64,000 bases of DNA. It comes from Cryptomeria japonica. Taxonomy: Eukaryota; Streptophyta; Pinopsida; Cupressales; Cupressaceae. A program made the position numbers and the translations under genes. Positions within the stretch are counted from its first letter, which is position 1, and every line of letters begins with the position of its first letter. Shown here piece by piece: positions 11,539 to 21,909 of the stretch. The notes below the pieces were generated by a model. The model was not told the DNA's origin. It was given only the letters and a program-made list of their open reading frames with translations, and ran no database searches. The stretch is from assembly GCF_030272615.1 (NCBI RefSeq), contig NC_081411.1, positions 216,394,154 to 216,458,153 on the forward strand. The letters are read 5' to 3'.

Positions 11539-14500
11539 ATGAGCAGTTCTTCAACGAATATCGCTCCCAACAACGAAATTTCAAGTGCTGGTTGTAACAG
11601 ATCTTCTTCTACCACTGGCCTTCTAGGTTCTCTCTGAATATACTTATACGGTACATTGAGAATGTTTTGTCCGCTATCACTAACCAGGTACATCACATAT
11701 GCTTCATTCTTCTACTTTTAACTTTCTGCTCTTTGTTTTGTAAGGGATTTAAGATTTGTACGGTTGCCTACAGGGCTTGGGCTGCAAAATAATTGACAGT
11801 GGAACAGAGCTAAAGGATTTAGTGCAGCCTGTTGCCTCAGATTTTTCTAAATTGTTTGAAGGCATTTCAGATAGTTCAAAAATGTTTTCGGATCAGGTAA
11901 TTCGGATCTTGATGTTTTTTGTTTTCTGAGAATCAAGAATTTTAAACGGTAATTTTACTTTCATGTTATAATGGTACCTTTTTTTGGGTGATTTGATTTA
12001 GAAATTTTTGAAATCCCGGCTTTCTACTGAAGCACATTCAATGGCGGTTGACGTGTTGAAAGGATTGGGGAATGCACATTGGGTTGCAGCGGGGCTGTTA
12101 GCGATAGCCAATGTTTTAGAAAGATTCGACAACATCTCCGCAAATGATAGAGAATGCATCGACCTTCTCAAGGATATGCTTAAGCTAGGTAAATATTTGA
12201 AGCAAATGAAAGACCTCAATGTTAAATTCCACAAAGAAGTTTTGAACGATATGCGTGAAGCTGTTCAATTGATACTTTCTGGTGCGATTTTGTGTCGTTC
12301 CTTTATCACATCGAATAAATTATCAAAGTAAGTCATCATCAAGGCATTTGTTTCCATACATTCCCTGATAAACTTATCTTCTCAAAAGAAACAGAGCATT
12401 GTTTTGTTGTGTTGACCTCCTAAAATGCGTTATATAGTAAATGAAAAGAAAGTAATATTTCTATAGTTGAATGAAATTTTGTCTGGTAACACCATAGGTT
12501 CCTCTTGACCAAGAAAATCCGGGATGAACTTGTATATGTTCGGGGAAAAGTAAATGCTCTGAAAGCCGATCTTCAGGGTCACATGCAGCTTCTGATGATG
12601 AAGACACTTACCTTCATCCAAGAGCAATATATTACAGGTTTGGGAATTCTATCTTTCAGGTTTAGATGTTTTTGGAAATTTATCTTTCGACATTTATAAA
12701 TATTTTAAATTGATTGAATTGTGAGTAGCGATATAAATGAGTTGCTGATATGGCATACCTAGGTCGAAACGAGGAGAATATCTGCCTTGGAATAACAGAG
12801 CAAAACCAATCCGAGGATGCACAGTGTAAGATAATAATTGTTTTACAAATCTTTACTAATTCGATTCATTTTTTATCGCTCAAAAGTTTTGAATTTATGT
12901 AATCAGGCGAGAAAACAGAGCTGGATGGATCAGAGTCAGACACTGTTTCTTCTCAGGGACAAGATAATTGTAATGATATCAATGGGTATAAAGAACTGAA
13001 AATTCCAATATGTATCTCTTTCCAGCTGGGTAAATTTCTTAGAAAAAGAATTCAAACTATGTTTGGACCGCGGCCAAAATGTTCCCTTCCTCTAGAATTA
13101 CAAATGTTTGTGAAGGAGATGCACTTACCTCAAATTGAATTCAAATTCGACGAATTGCACAAGGCAACAAAAGGGTTTAGTCAAAAATTAGGAGAAGGAA
13201 TTTTCGGGTCTATATACAGCGTAAGTTCCCATCGAATTCAAACTGCCAATTGTGCCTTTGAAAATAATATGGTAATGGTAATTACTAATAGATATTTTTA
13301 AATTGAAGGCAATTCTGTTTGGCAAAAGACAAGTAGCTGTTCAGGACTCAAGCAATGAAATTTGAGCTTTCGAACAGTGGAGAACCAATTAAGATCTCTA
13401 AGACCATATTTTGTTCTGTTTTTTATAGGGAAACCTGTCTGATGGAAGACGAGTGGCAGTAAAGGTCGTAGCAACTAATAGGGATTATTGCGAAATAGAA
13501 TGGATGAACGAGCTGAGGATTCTACCAAAGCTACAACATCGAAACATCGTAGAGCTCGTGGGATATTGCTTTGACAATATGATGTTAGTCTATGATTACA
13601 TGCCACGAGACCTAGACAGAATTATTCTTGGTAAGTACCCAGTGCATTTCTTTCACTGCTCTATTTTTATGTGATTGTACTTTCTACCTTGAATATGTAG
13701 ATAATTTTAACCATCATATGCAGGAGAAGATGAAATGATTATTGACTTGCCAACAAGACACAATATTATACTGGACATAATAAGGGGACTTGCTTATGTT
13801 CACAAGGGTGTAGATGTGTATGTAGTGCACAGAGACATCAAACCCTCCAACATTCTTTTGGATGAGAATTTGAATGCCAAGATTGGTGATTTTGGAATTG
13901 CTCAAATACTGCAGCCGAGAAATGCTCAATATGCCAACAAGGATATAAGCATTGAAACGTCTGTTGATGGAACAGTGTAAGATCGCCTTATCATCTAGAC
14001 CTTAGTAACAATGAAAATGGTTATTGCATGTGGTCGGGAAATTCTTGGGGAAGAGTATTTTTATTTTGAGCAACTGATCAGTGTATTTTACTTCTTGTTT
14101 GGCCCTGCAGAGGTTACATAGATCCCGACTACTGGGAAACTTCTCGTGTGAGTTTGAATTCGGACATTTACAGCTTTGGAATGCTGCTATTAAATGTCAT
14201 ATCCGGCAAACGACATATTGTTGTAGAGCCCGATATCTTCTTTCTCATTGAAGAAGTAAGAACTATATTTGTAGTCACTAAAACCGTAGTTTATAAGGCG
14301 TCTTGCAAACTAATATAATGATTAGATTTACGGTTTCGTTTACCAATGCAGGCATGGAGGTTACATGAAGAAGATCGCCTTACTGAGCTAATAGACCCTC
14401 GATTGATCAACACAGTGGATTTGATCAACTCAAGCAGCATGGTAAGGACAATCAAAATAGCTCTCTGGTGCATTCAACGGACATCTGAAATGCGTCCATC

Positions 14501-15179
14501 AGCGTCAAGAGTGTTAGCGATGCTGTCATCAGAAGAGGAGATTCCAAAACCCAGACTAGATCAATCATTTTACGAATACTACTCTAAAGATCAGATTTCT
14601 GCTTACACATCACCTGCAAAATCTTGTGTTGCTAAATCCTCTGTTGCTGATGAGTACCATTCCTCAGAGCAAGAGATTCCCATCTCTACCTCACCAGTTG
14701 GTGACAATTTCTTAGAAGAGAAGTTTTTCAGTCCCATTATTCCACTTGAGCTCTCTGGTGCTGATTTTAATGTGTCACAAGAGGATAATTGGATACCTAC
14801 CTTTCCTCCCATACTCTCCAGTGCTGATTATAATTTCTCACAGGAAGAGAATTGGATGCCTACCCCAGCAACTAAATCTTTTGTTGCTCATGACCACTAC
14901 TCAGAAGAGGAGATCCCCACTCCCACCCCACCAATAGAATCCTCAGAAGAGGAGATTCCCTTTGCCTCCCCACTAGTTAAATCCTCTGTTGCTTATGACA
15001 ATTCCCTAGTTAAGAAAATTGAAGAATCAAATAGTAAATGGTCAGATGCATCTCTTAAAACATTACGAATACTGTGTGTTTTTTCAATTGTAAGCTTCAT
15101 TTGCCTTTTTAGAATGTTTACATATGTATCTCCCTCTGTAATCCAGTCTTCAATGAAGCGGACACATTGCACATATTGA
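11539..15179 (+). CDS. RLK/Pelle-type protein kinase with HeLo-like N-terminal domain and C-terminal anchor
   Basis: Exon model from GT-AG sites and frame: 11539-11687, 11774-11896, 12002-12327, 12498-12637, 12763-12825, 12907-13220, 13429-13630, 13724-13976, 14111-14255, 14352-15179. Exons 2-10 join in frame with no stop (about 797 codons). Exons 2-5 encode an amphipathic helical domain (L-K-G-L-G-N-A-H-W-V-A-A-G-L-L, V-L-E-R-F-D-N-I-S-A-N-D) resembling HeLo/MLKL four-helix bundles. The kinase has G-E-G-I-F-G, V-A-V-K, a helix-C N-E-L, H-R-D-I-K-P-S-N, G-D-F-G and G-Y-I-D-P-D-Y-W, so it should be active. The tail repeats S-E-E-E-I-P-like and N-W-x-P units and ends with a hydrophobic segment (about 15058-15150). 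Odd: the ATG at 11539 meets TGA at 11635, while the frame that splices on is offset by one base. Either exon 1 has a frameshift or translation starts at the in-frame ATG at 11881. There is no signal peptide. A cytosolic, membrane-tethered immune or cell-death kinase is inference. Confidence 0.8.
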
Positions 15180-15229
15180 GCCTTCCGTGTATTGACTTTA
15201 TAGAAGGCTTGCTTCCGAGAACAATTTTT

Positions 15230-15609
15230 TTATGATTTGTTGAGCAGTTTTTTTATCAATTAAATTAAGATTAATATTTATTATTTCTAAGTTGAGATGT
15301 AAATTTTATTTTTGTCCAAATATTGTGGTTGTGCATATGCATAGTATGGTTCTAAAAAAAATTTAATTTTAAATAGTTTTTTTAAGATATGTCTATTTAA
15401 ACTCATTTTGTATCATTCATACATTAAAATAAATTATGTATTTGAAATTTAGATTCGTAATATTACATTTCATATTATTGAACATTTTTAAAATTCTATT
15501 TTTAAGTGCTTCAAAGTTTTAAATCAATTGTGACAAATTCTGAAAAATCAAGGAAAACACTTCCACTTTTTGTCAAAAAAGTGGACTCAAACTGAACTTG
15601 CATCTACCC
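15230..15609 (-). mobile_element. Terminal fragment of the GGGT-type DNA transposon family
   Basis: Read on the minus strand from 15609, this starts GGGTAGATGCAAGTTCAG and follows the left end of the 10.4-kb element at 39704 for about 350 bp. Shared blocks are AAAAAGTGGAAGTGTTTTC, TAATTTATTTTAAT, and CCATAC(C/T)A(C/T)GCAT. The far end is not seen, so this is a truncated or internally deleted copy. It starts just past the kinase stop codon and borders a gypsy remnant. Confidence 0.65.
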
Positions 15610-15719
15610 TTTCATAGCCACTTATTTATCAAGCATTTTAGGTAGTTTACAAAGGTTGGTTTACATACTAAAATAATAGTTGACTCTTTTATTAAATAAT
15701 GGGCAATGTTTTCTTCAAG

Positions 15720-15805
15720 GGAAATGCCCCTAAGCCCCCAGCTAGGGGCTTTGCCTACAACAACCCCCTCGAGGGGCATTGCCTCCAGAGCCCTAAGTAG
15801 GGGGA
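15720..15805. repeat. GC-rich island of short inverted CCCC/GGGG modules
   Basis: In otherwise AT-rich DNA there are several AATGCCCCT / AGGGGCATT-type modules in both orientations, including CCCCCTCGAGGGG. They could fold into short hairpins. Probably part of a decayed retroelement, unassigned. Confidence 0.5.
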
Positions 15806-15888
15806 AAGCATATAAAACAAAGTCACCAAAGTTTAAGCCTAATAGCATGATTAGTCACCACATACCAGTAAGTAGATCCTAACTATTG

Positions 15889-16435
15889 TTAAAGAACTAA
15901 AAAAATTTAAACAAATGTATGATGCCAAATAATAAGATTTAGATGATGGTTCCTCATGCTAGCATCAAATAATTCCTTTTGAGTAGGAATATCAATGAGA
16001 AAAGAAATGAGTGGATCACAAAAGTCATGAAATATGATGTAAAAACCAAGATCACTAAGCTGGTGAGAGGAAAGGGACTATGTCAATAGATTGTATTGAC
16101 CTTTGAGACTCTTGTAGAGGCCACTCTTGTGTTATAAGATGGCCAACCAACCAACATCAACACTTAGAGCAATTGGGTAAATGATATGACTAACTTTTTG
16201 CAAGAAGGTAGGTATCCTTTAAGCATGTACAAAACCAAAAGAAGAAATTTTAGACTACATTACATTCCTTATGCTCTAGTGAACAACATACTTTTAGAAA
16301 AGACTCCAATAGAGTGCTATTGAGATATATTGAGAAAGATCAAGCCAACAAAATATTAGAACAATTCCATGATGGTGCCTCGAATGGCCATTTCTCTACA
16401 ATGACCATTGCTATTAAGATACGAGGGATGACTAC
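15889..16435 (+). pseudogene. Ty3/gypsy pol remnant: region ahead of and including integrase zinc-binding domain
   Basis: Reading through stops and small frameshifts, the plus strand shows the segment typical of gypsy pol between RNase H and integrase: Y-P-L-S-M-Y-K-T-K-R-R-N-F-R-L, then I-P-Y-A-L, then E-Q-F-H-D-G-A-S-N-G-H-F-S. The last provides the two His residues of the H2C2 zinc finger. The reading breaks at 16435 exactly where a solo LTR begins and resumes at 17885. Confidence 0.7.
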
Positions 16436-17884
16436 TGTAGTCACATAAATCTGTCCAGCTTAATTAAATGAATATTTCGTATTTATTTGATTAAAAATCC
16501 ACTAGCCACCAGTTAATTAAATTAATATTTAATTAATTCATCCCCAAACATTCTTCTATTAATTAAATAAATTATTCAATTTATTTTAATTAATTCATTA
16601 AATCCAATTCCAATCAATTAAATAAATAAAATCAATTTATTTAATTAAATCTCCCTTTTCCTCTTTTAAATAAATTAAATAAAACATTTATTTAAAATCA
16701 TTATCACCCCACTTGCATTTTCCTAAAAATGTAACTTGCACACTTTTATTAAAATAAATGAATTTTTATTTTAAATAAAATCCTATTTTCCCTCACCCAC
16801 CAAATCCACTTGCAAAATCTAATCACCTTCTAGATTCTTCTAACCCCTTCCTAATTAGCCTAATCCATCCCCTAAATATTGTCACATTCCTAAGCAAAAT
16901 GAAGTCACTTCTCAAAGACCCCAAAGTCTTTGATAACCATTAAAGGCTTTCAACCTTCAACCACTTAATTCCTCAAAGTCTTTGAAAACCATTAAAGGCT
17001 TCCAACTTTCAACCACTTAATTCCCCAAAGTCTCCAATAACCATTAATGGTTAATTCAACCCTCCCACATGGTTAAAACATTTGTTTTGACTCAACCTCT
17101 ACCCAACCCAAAGGTCTCATCAAGCCTTCAATGCTTTGACCATGATTATCTCTTAATCATTTGCACAAAGGTTTATCCTTGGATTAACTCCTAATTCAGT
17201 GGGTAATCCTAATTTAGGCTTGACTCTTAGCCTTTAGATAACCATGAGGTCTTCTCAGGCCTTTAATGCCTCCAACCTCTTCTCTCAACCCAATCCTATG
17301 TTGACACTTGTCACCATTTTATTGGTGCCAATTGTGCACATGGATCCCCAACTTTCAAACTTGGCCCTTGATTAAACCTTTCAATCCTGGCCATCCATTG
17401 CTCCATTTTTCCTATAAATAGAGCCCATTCCTTCATAATCCAGATCCTGAAAAACTTGTAAGCATTTAGACTATAGCCATTTTAGAGAGCATTTAGCATA
17501 GCATAACTAAATATTGTCTTTTTGGTTAAAACACATCATTTTAATATTAAAAATAGCTTTTCATTTCATGTTTGGAGCTATTCTACAATCTCAATCCTCC
17601 ATAAGCATCCATAGTGCAAAAAGCTGCTGAGAGCTACACTATTTTGGAACTTGGAGAGGAGAGGAACAAGGGAGAAAGAGCTAATATCATGCTAAGAGAT
17701 AGTTGGAGATATCTCATTGTCTTTACTTCTTTAGTTAAGATTCATTAGCATGTTTGTTTTTTAGTGTCTCTTTTGGAATGCCTTCATGTGTTTGGTTTTT
17801 TGATTGATTAACTCTAACATCTTGTGTGTTTTGTGTTCTTTGATCATAAACTAACATTGTGTCATTTAGGAGGGCATCAACTAC
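16431..17884 (+). mobile_element. Solo LTR (16436-17879) with perfect 5-bp target duplication ACTAC
   Basis: The 1444-bp unit starts TGTAGTCAC and ends GGGCATCA, flanked by ACTAC at 16431-16435 and 17880-17884. The flanks join to restore the gypsy integrase zinc-finger region (a Y-F-W-L-N-L-F block follows directly). No internal retrotransposon sequence remains, so this is an LTR-LTR recombination product (family knowledge). A TATA box (17412-17419) and the following AGAGCCCATTCC suggest the U3/R border. Unrelated to the LTRs at 4133, 34471 and 51489 as far as I can see. Confidence 0.85.
17412..17419 (+). promoter_or_regulatory. TATA box of the solo LTR
   Basis: CTATAAATAG about 470 bp before the LTR end, followed about 60 bp downstream by AACTTGTAAGCATTTAG, a plausible start of R/U5. 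Consistent with an LTR promoter. Activity unknown. Confidence 0.5.
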
Positions 17885-18860
17885 TTTTGGCTAAATCTAT
17901 TTAGTGATGCATATGGATGGATGATCAATTGTCAAAAATGTGATTTCTTTTCTACAAAGCAAAGACTATTTGGCCCCACTTTGGACTAGTCATTTGCATA
18001 GTGTACACTAGACTACATTGGTATGACATATCCACCATTTAGTGCTAGTCACAAATGGATTCTAGTAACTGCAAACTACTTCATTTGGTGGTTGGAGGTA
18101 ATTGTGTTAAAGGATTCTATTGAGGCTTTAATTCTAAAATTCCCTAACAAAGTTGTGACCAAATTTGATGCCCATTCCACTATCTTCTTTGACAATTTCA
18201 AAGCATTTTTTGGCACCCCAATTAGTGATTGGTACTCTTGTATGGTATATACTTAAGATCTCATCAAATTATTTCATTCAAAGTAATGGCTTAGTTGAGT
18301 CCAACAAAACCCTCACCAAGATAATTAAAATGACCATAGAAGACAATCATAGTTCATGACATAGAAAGCTAAAGATAATATTTTAGGCTAACATAATCAC
18401 TTCTAAGAGAGCTATTAGTAAATTCCTATTTCATGTTGGTCTATGATGGGAAGTAAGGATACCATTATCATTAGAGTTTCCCTCTATTGAGCTAGCACAC
18501 CAGTTGGAATTAGCAAAAAATGATACCATGTCAATGAGGTTGCTTGAGCTAATATAGTTACAAGAAACCAAGAGCAAGGCTATGCATACCCTTGAGACTC
18601 ACCAAGAACATGTCAAGAAAATTTTTCATAAAAAAGTTGTCCACAGAGTGTTCTATAAGGGAGTGTTGGTGCTGAAATGAGATGCAAATAGAACCAAGAT
18701 AAGGAGGCACAACAAATTTTATTATATCTTGAAAATTCTATATATCATCACCAATTGCAAGAAGGCCAATGCTTTATGTCTCTTCAGCTTGGATGGTAAA
18801 ATTATTCCAATACTGATCAATGGTCCATTCACCTCAAACCTTTTCTTCAGGTGATTTCCG
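17885..18860 (+). pseudogene. Ty3/gypsy integrase core and C-terminal domain remnant
   Basis: Starts with the two cysteines of the zinc finger (N-C-Q-K-C, then T-K-Q-R-L). The integrase core follows: L-D-Y-I-G-M (first Asp), F-F-D-N-F-K-A-F-F-G-T (second Asp), and N-G-L-V-E-S-N-K-T (Glu). After these come the L-E-L-A-H-Q-L-like helix region, a K-V-V-H-R-V-F block and a degenerate GPY/F-like block near 18700-18830 (I-T-N-C-K-K-A-N-A). At least one frameshift (near 18240) and several stops make it non-functional. The catalytic acids themselves survive. Confidence 0.8.
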
Positions 18861-19300
18861 GAGAAGAATGTACATGTTGGCTTAGTTTTTTCTATTTTCC
18901 AAGAAGTGCTACTACACACTCTACATTCTCCTTCAGGTAATGTATGCTATAGGTTTTTTGTGTGTTCCTTCCAAGTGCAATCCTACACATTTGTGTGACT
19001 TATTTCATTCTTTGAGGTTGGCTATATGTAATTGATGTTCTCTTTATGATTGTGGTCAATGGACTAAAAAGACTTCTAAATTCCATGATTAGTAGGCAAT
19101 CATCCTTCATAAATCATTATAAATGTTGCTACTTTGTGCATACCCCTTTATTTTTCATCAAGTATAATTGATTTGAGAAATACTGACGTGTTTATCATGC
19201 TCAAACATATTGTTGATAGTTGTGTTTTCCTTTTTTCCAAATTTTAGTCAAATACCCATTTAAAAAATTCCAAAGGTGGATAACTCTATGGATTCTTTAT
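18861..19300. other. Presumed 3' non-coding part of the gypsy element
   Basis: T-rich sequence between the integrase remnant and the minisatellite, with no ORF or LTR boundary that I could fix. Confidence 0.35.
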
Positions 19301-19304
19301 TCCC

Positions 19305-19790
19305 TTGGTCTTGTGGGAACTTTGGGTCCAAACAAGATTTTTGGACCAAATCCTTAGTTCAAAGTTATTTCCCCTTTCACCAATCTCATTTTTTTTCTTT
19401 TGCCTTGTGGGAACTTCAAGCTCCAATGGGATATTTGGACTGGAAGTCCTTGGTTCCAATTTCTATGCCTTTTCATTTCTCCCCCTTTCTTTTTTTTGTC
19501 TCATGGGACCTTTTGGTCTTGGCAATATTTTTGTACCAAGTCCTTGGTTCTAGTTTCCTTCACTTTTCCACACTCCCACTTTCTTCCTTTGGTCCCAAGG
19601 GAACTTTGGGTCTCAATGTGATTTTTGGACCAAGACTTTAGTGTCTAGTTCCTTCCCTTTTGCTTACTCTTTCTTTCTTCCCTTGCTCCCATGGGAACTT
19701 TGGATCTCGACTAAATTTTTGTACCAGGTCCTTGGTTCCAAGTTCCTTCTACTTCCTCAACTCCTATTGCCCATTGGATTTTTATATTTC
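19305..19790 (+). repeat. Five-unit ~94-bp minisatellite
   Basis: Units carry (G/A)(T/A)GGGAACTTTGGGTC-like cores at about 19313, 19407, 19503, 19596 and 19690. Each is followed by TTTTTG(G/T)ACCAAGTCCTTGGTTC and a C/T-rich stretch. The units are diverged from one another. Several overlapping open frames here are artefacts of the repeat. Probably a tandem array in the 3' untranslated region of the gypsy element. Confidence 0.85.
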
Positions 19791-20810
19791 GGCTCATAAA
19801 ATGTCACTAATTCTACAACGACTCCCACAACTACAAAATATTAGTTCGTGGAGCTATATAAAGGACTTTGCACGTTATTTTTACAAATTCCAAGAGGAGA
19901 AATGATGCCCAAGCTTCATTTATTAGATTTCAGACTCCTTTTCCTCATAGGACCATTCTTGGGTCATGATTTTTGTGATGGATTTTGTTGAGCTTTCTAC
20001 ACTTCATCCACAAACTCATCAATGTTGCAGCATGGCTTTGGTGTCAAGTTCATATTTCTTCACACCTCTAACTCAAGATTTGAGGTACACATATTTGCAT
20101 ATGATTGTTGGTGCTAGCTACCAATATTTTTACCTATTCTTTACCACATGGGACTTCTTTTTCTTGGCCCTTCTATGAATAAAATGCACTTGTGGGCTCA
20201 TTGTAAGGGTTCCTCCCTTGTTTTCTCTTACAAAATTGTGCATTTTGCATCTCTGCAATTGTGAAACTAGATTTCATGCCTTTGTTTCAATAATATCATT
20301 ATTTTTACCTCTTCTTTCTACCTATATTTTGTGTAAACTTTGTTACCTTTATGTATGTATGCATGTATGTATGAAAATTTATCATTTTTCTAGGTTGTAC
20401 GTTGTGCTAAATTTCCATAGGTGTTGATTATGGGCTATTTCTACCCCTTTTGGTACACTTCAGACCATAGCCTACAGGTTTATCCATAAAATTTGATAAA
20501 ATAAGGATTCGTGTAAGTCTTCTTAGTGATTTGTTAATTTTTTATGCAATTATATAAGTAGGATGAAATATTTCTGTTCTTGATGCATCATTGTGCTTCT
20601 TTTTTTTCTTAGATTTTTTAATCTCCTTTTACCTCTATAGACCAATATAACAGGGTTAGCTATAGGAATTCCAACACTTTTGCACTTAGTTCAAGGAGGA
20701 AGCTGACCTTCTCTAGAGGTCGGATTTCAATAGCAAGTGTCTTACTATGAGATTAGTCTCACTGTGTCATTAGAAGGTTGTATCTAGTTCCAATACTTAG
20801 AGCAATTTCA
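19791..20810. other. T-rich DNA, no gene seen
   Basis: Pyrimidine-rich plus strand, continuing the character of the preceding repeat array. A short (TGTA)n run is near 20352. No conserved protein or bounded element recognised. Confidence 0.4.
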
Positions 20811-20819
20811 TGTGACAAG

Positions 20820-21010
20820 ACTAGTCATTATTGTACTTGTGATATATGTATAAGCTACTCACTATTGTACTTGTGATGTACTTAAGAGGTAGTCATTATT
20901 GTATCTATGATGTGTGTATGAGCTAGTCATTGTGATACTTGTAATGCACATAAAGCTAGTCATTGTTGTACTTGTGATGTGTGTATGAACTACTCACCTT
21001 GTGTATAGGT
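20820..21010 (+). repeat. Degenerate ~40-bp tandem repeats
   Basis: Repeated units of the form CTAGTCATT(A/G)TTGTACTTGTGATGTGTGTATGAG, at least five, diverged by substitutions and small indels. They lie just before the dispersed repeat that matches 7120-7640. Confidence 0.7.
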
Positions 21011-21059
21011 GATATATGAGCCAATCACTATGTGCACTTGGGATTATGGAACAATATGA

Positions 21060-21530
21060 ACCAAGTATGTAAATTTATGTGTGTTTACATGTACGTGATT
21101 GGTATTGATTGGTGTGGAACCAATTTGTAATAGAAATTTGTTATAATTTAATTATAATTTGACTAAATTGAAAGCTTAAACTTAATGGATAGTCATGGTT
21201 TAAAGGCAGGATCTAAGATCTTATACAAGGGAGTGGATGAACTATGTCTACCATTTGTGCATGAACTACTAAGCCTTTGATTCCCAAGGGGATATGTATT
21301 CAAGGTCATCATGAATGAGGTCTTGAAGTTTTGGGCTAGATTTAGAGATTACAACCTTCTAGCATAAGCTTTTAAGTGGGGGCTTGTAGTTATCACCACA
21401 ATGATGGTTGGTTAAGTTGGCAGTTTTTGTGAGTTGATTCTAAAATAAATAATAAAAATAGTAGCAATTGAGGGGTAGTTTCTACACCTAAATAACTAGA
21501 CTTTGAATTTTGTACATTATTATTATTATT
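21060..21530 (+). repeat. Dispersed repeat, divergent copy of 7120-7640
   Basis: Shares ordered blocks with 7120-7640, described there. Here it follows the gypsy remnant and tandem repeats, so it may be that element's 3' LTR. No boundary or target duplication was identified. Confidence 0.4.
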
Positions 21531-21728
21531 TCATAGTTTTGTAACTTTAGAAATAGAGCTTCTTTTTTTATAATGGAATTAATTATAATCTCTTTGACTA
21601 GGAAAATGAATATTATTTCCGCTTGGTACTTACAAAATTAGGCCCAAGCTAAGAAAGTTGTTCTAAAATTTCAGCAACTTGAAGATGTTAAATTATTGGA
21701 AAGTATTATGTGTACTATGATTTAGGTT

Positions 21729-21909
21729 CCTCAAGATGGACGCGTCTATTCTGGCTCCAAAAAGACAGTACGGATTGACTAACACGCATGCTAGTCACAC
21801 GTTTTACACCGTCGATTTTGCAATTAACGATTGCGATTGACTAACCTGTCACTAACACACTATATGAAAGGTCTGTTTTGGAGCTAGAATAGCTACGACC
21901 CCTCAAGAT
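21729..21909. mobile_element. 163-bp MITE with 9-bp target duplication (Mutator type)
   Basis: The element 21738-21900 is flanked by a perfect CCTCAAGAT at 21729-21737 and 21901-21909. Its ends are inverted repeats: left CTATTCTGGCTCCAAAA, right TTTTGGAGCTAGAATAG, preceded and followed by GG.CG / CG.CC. A 9-bp duplication is diagnostic of Mutator-like transposition (family knowledge). It has no coding capacity. The internal core recurs in diverged form in intron 5 of the subtilase gene. Confidence 0.85.

Noticed and set aside
13059-15179. Kinase as a pseudokinase or pseudogene
   Set aside because: Glycine loop, VAVK lysine, helix-C glutamate, HRD and DFG are all present, and exons 2-10 join without a stop.
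19276-19641. Overlapping open frames of 70-120 codons
   Set aside because: All are translations of the 94-bp minisatellite, in three frames at once.
20820-21010. CRISPR-like array
   Set aside because: Plant nuclear DNA. Units are contiguous degenerate tandem repeats without unique spacers.
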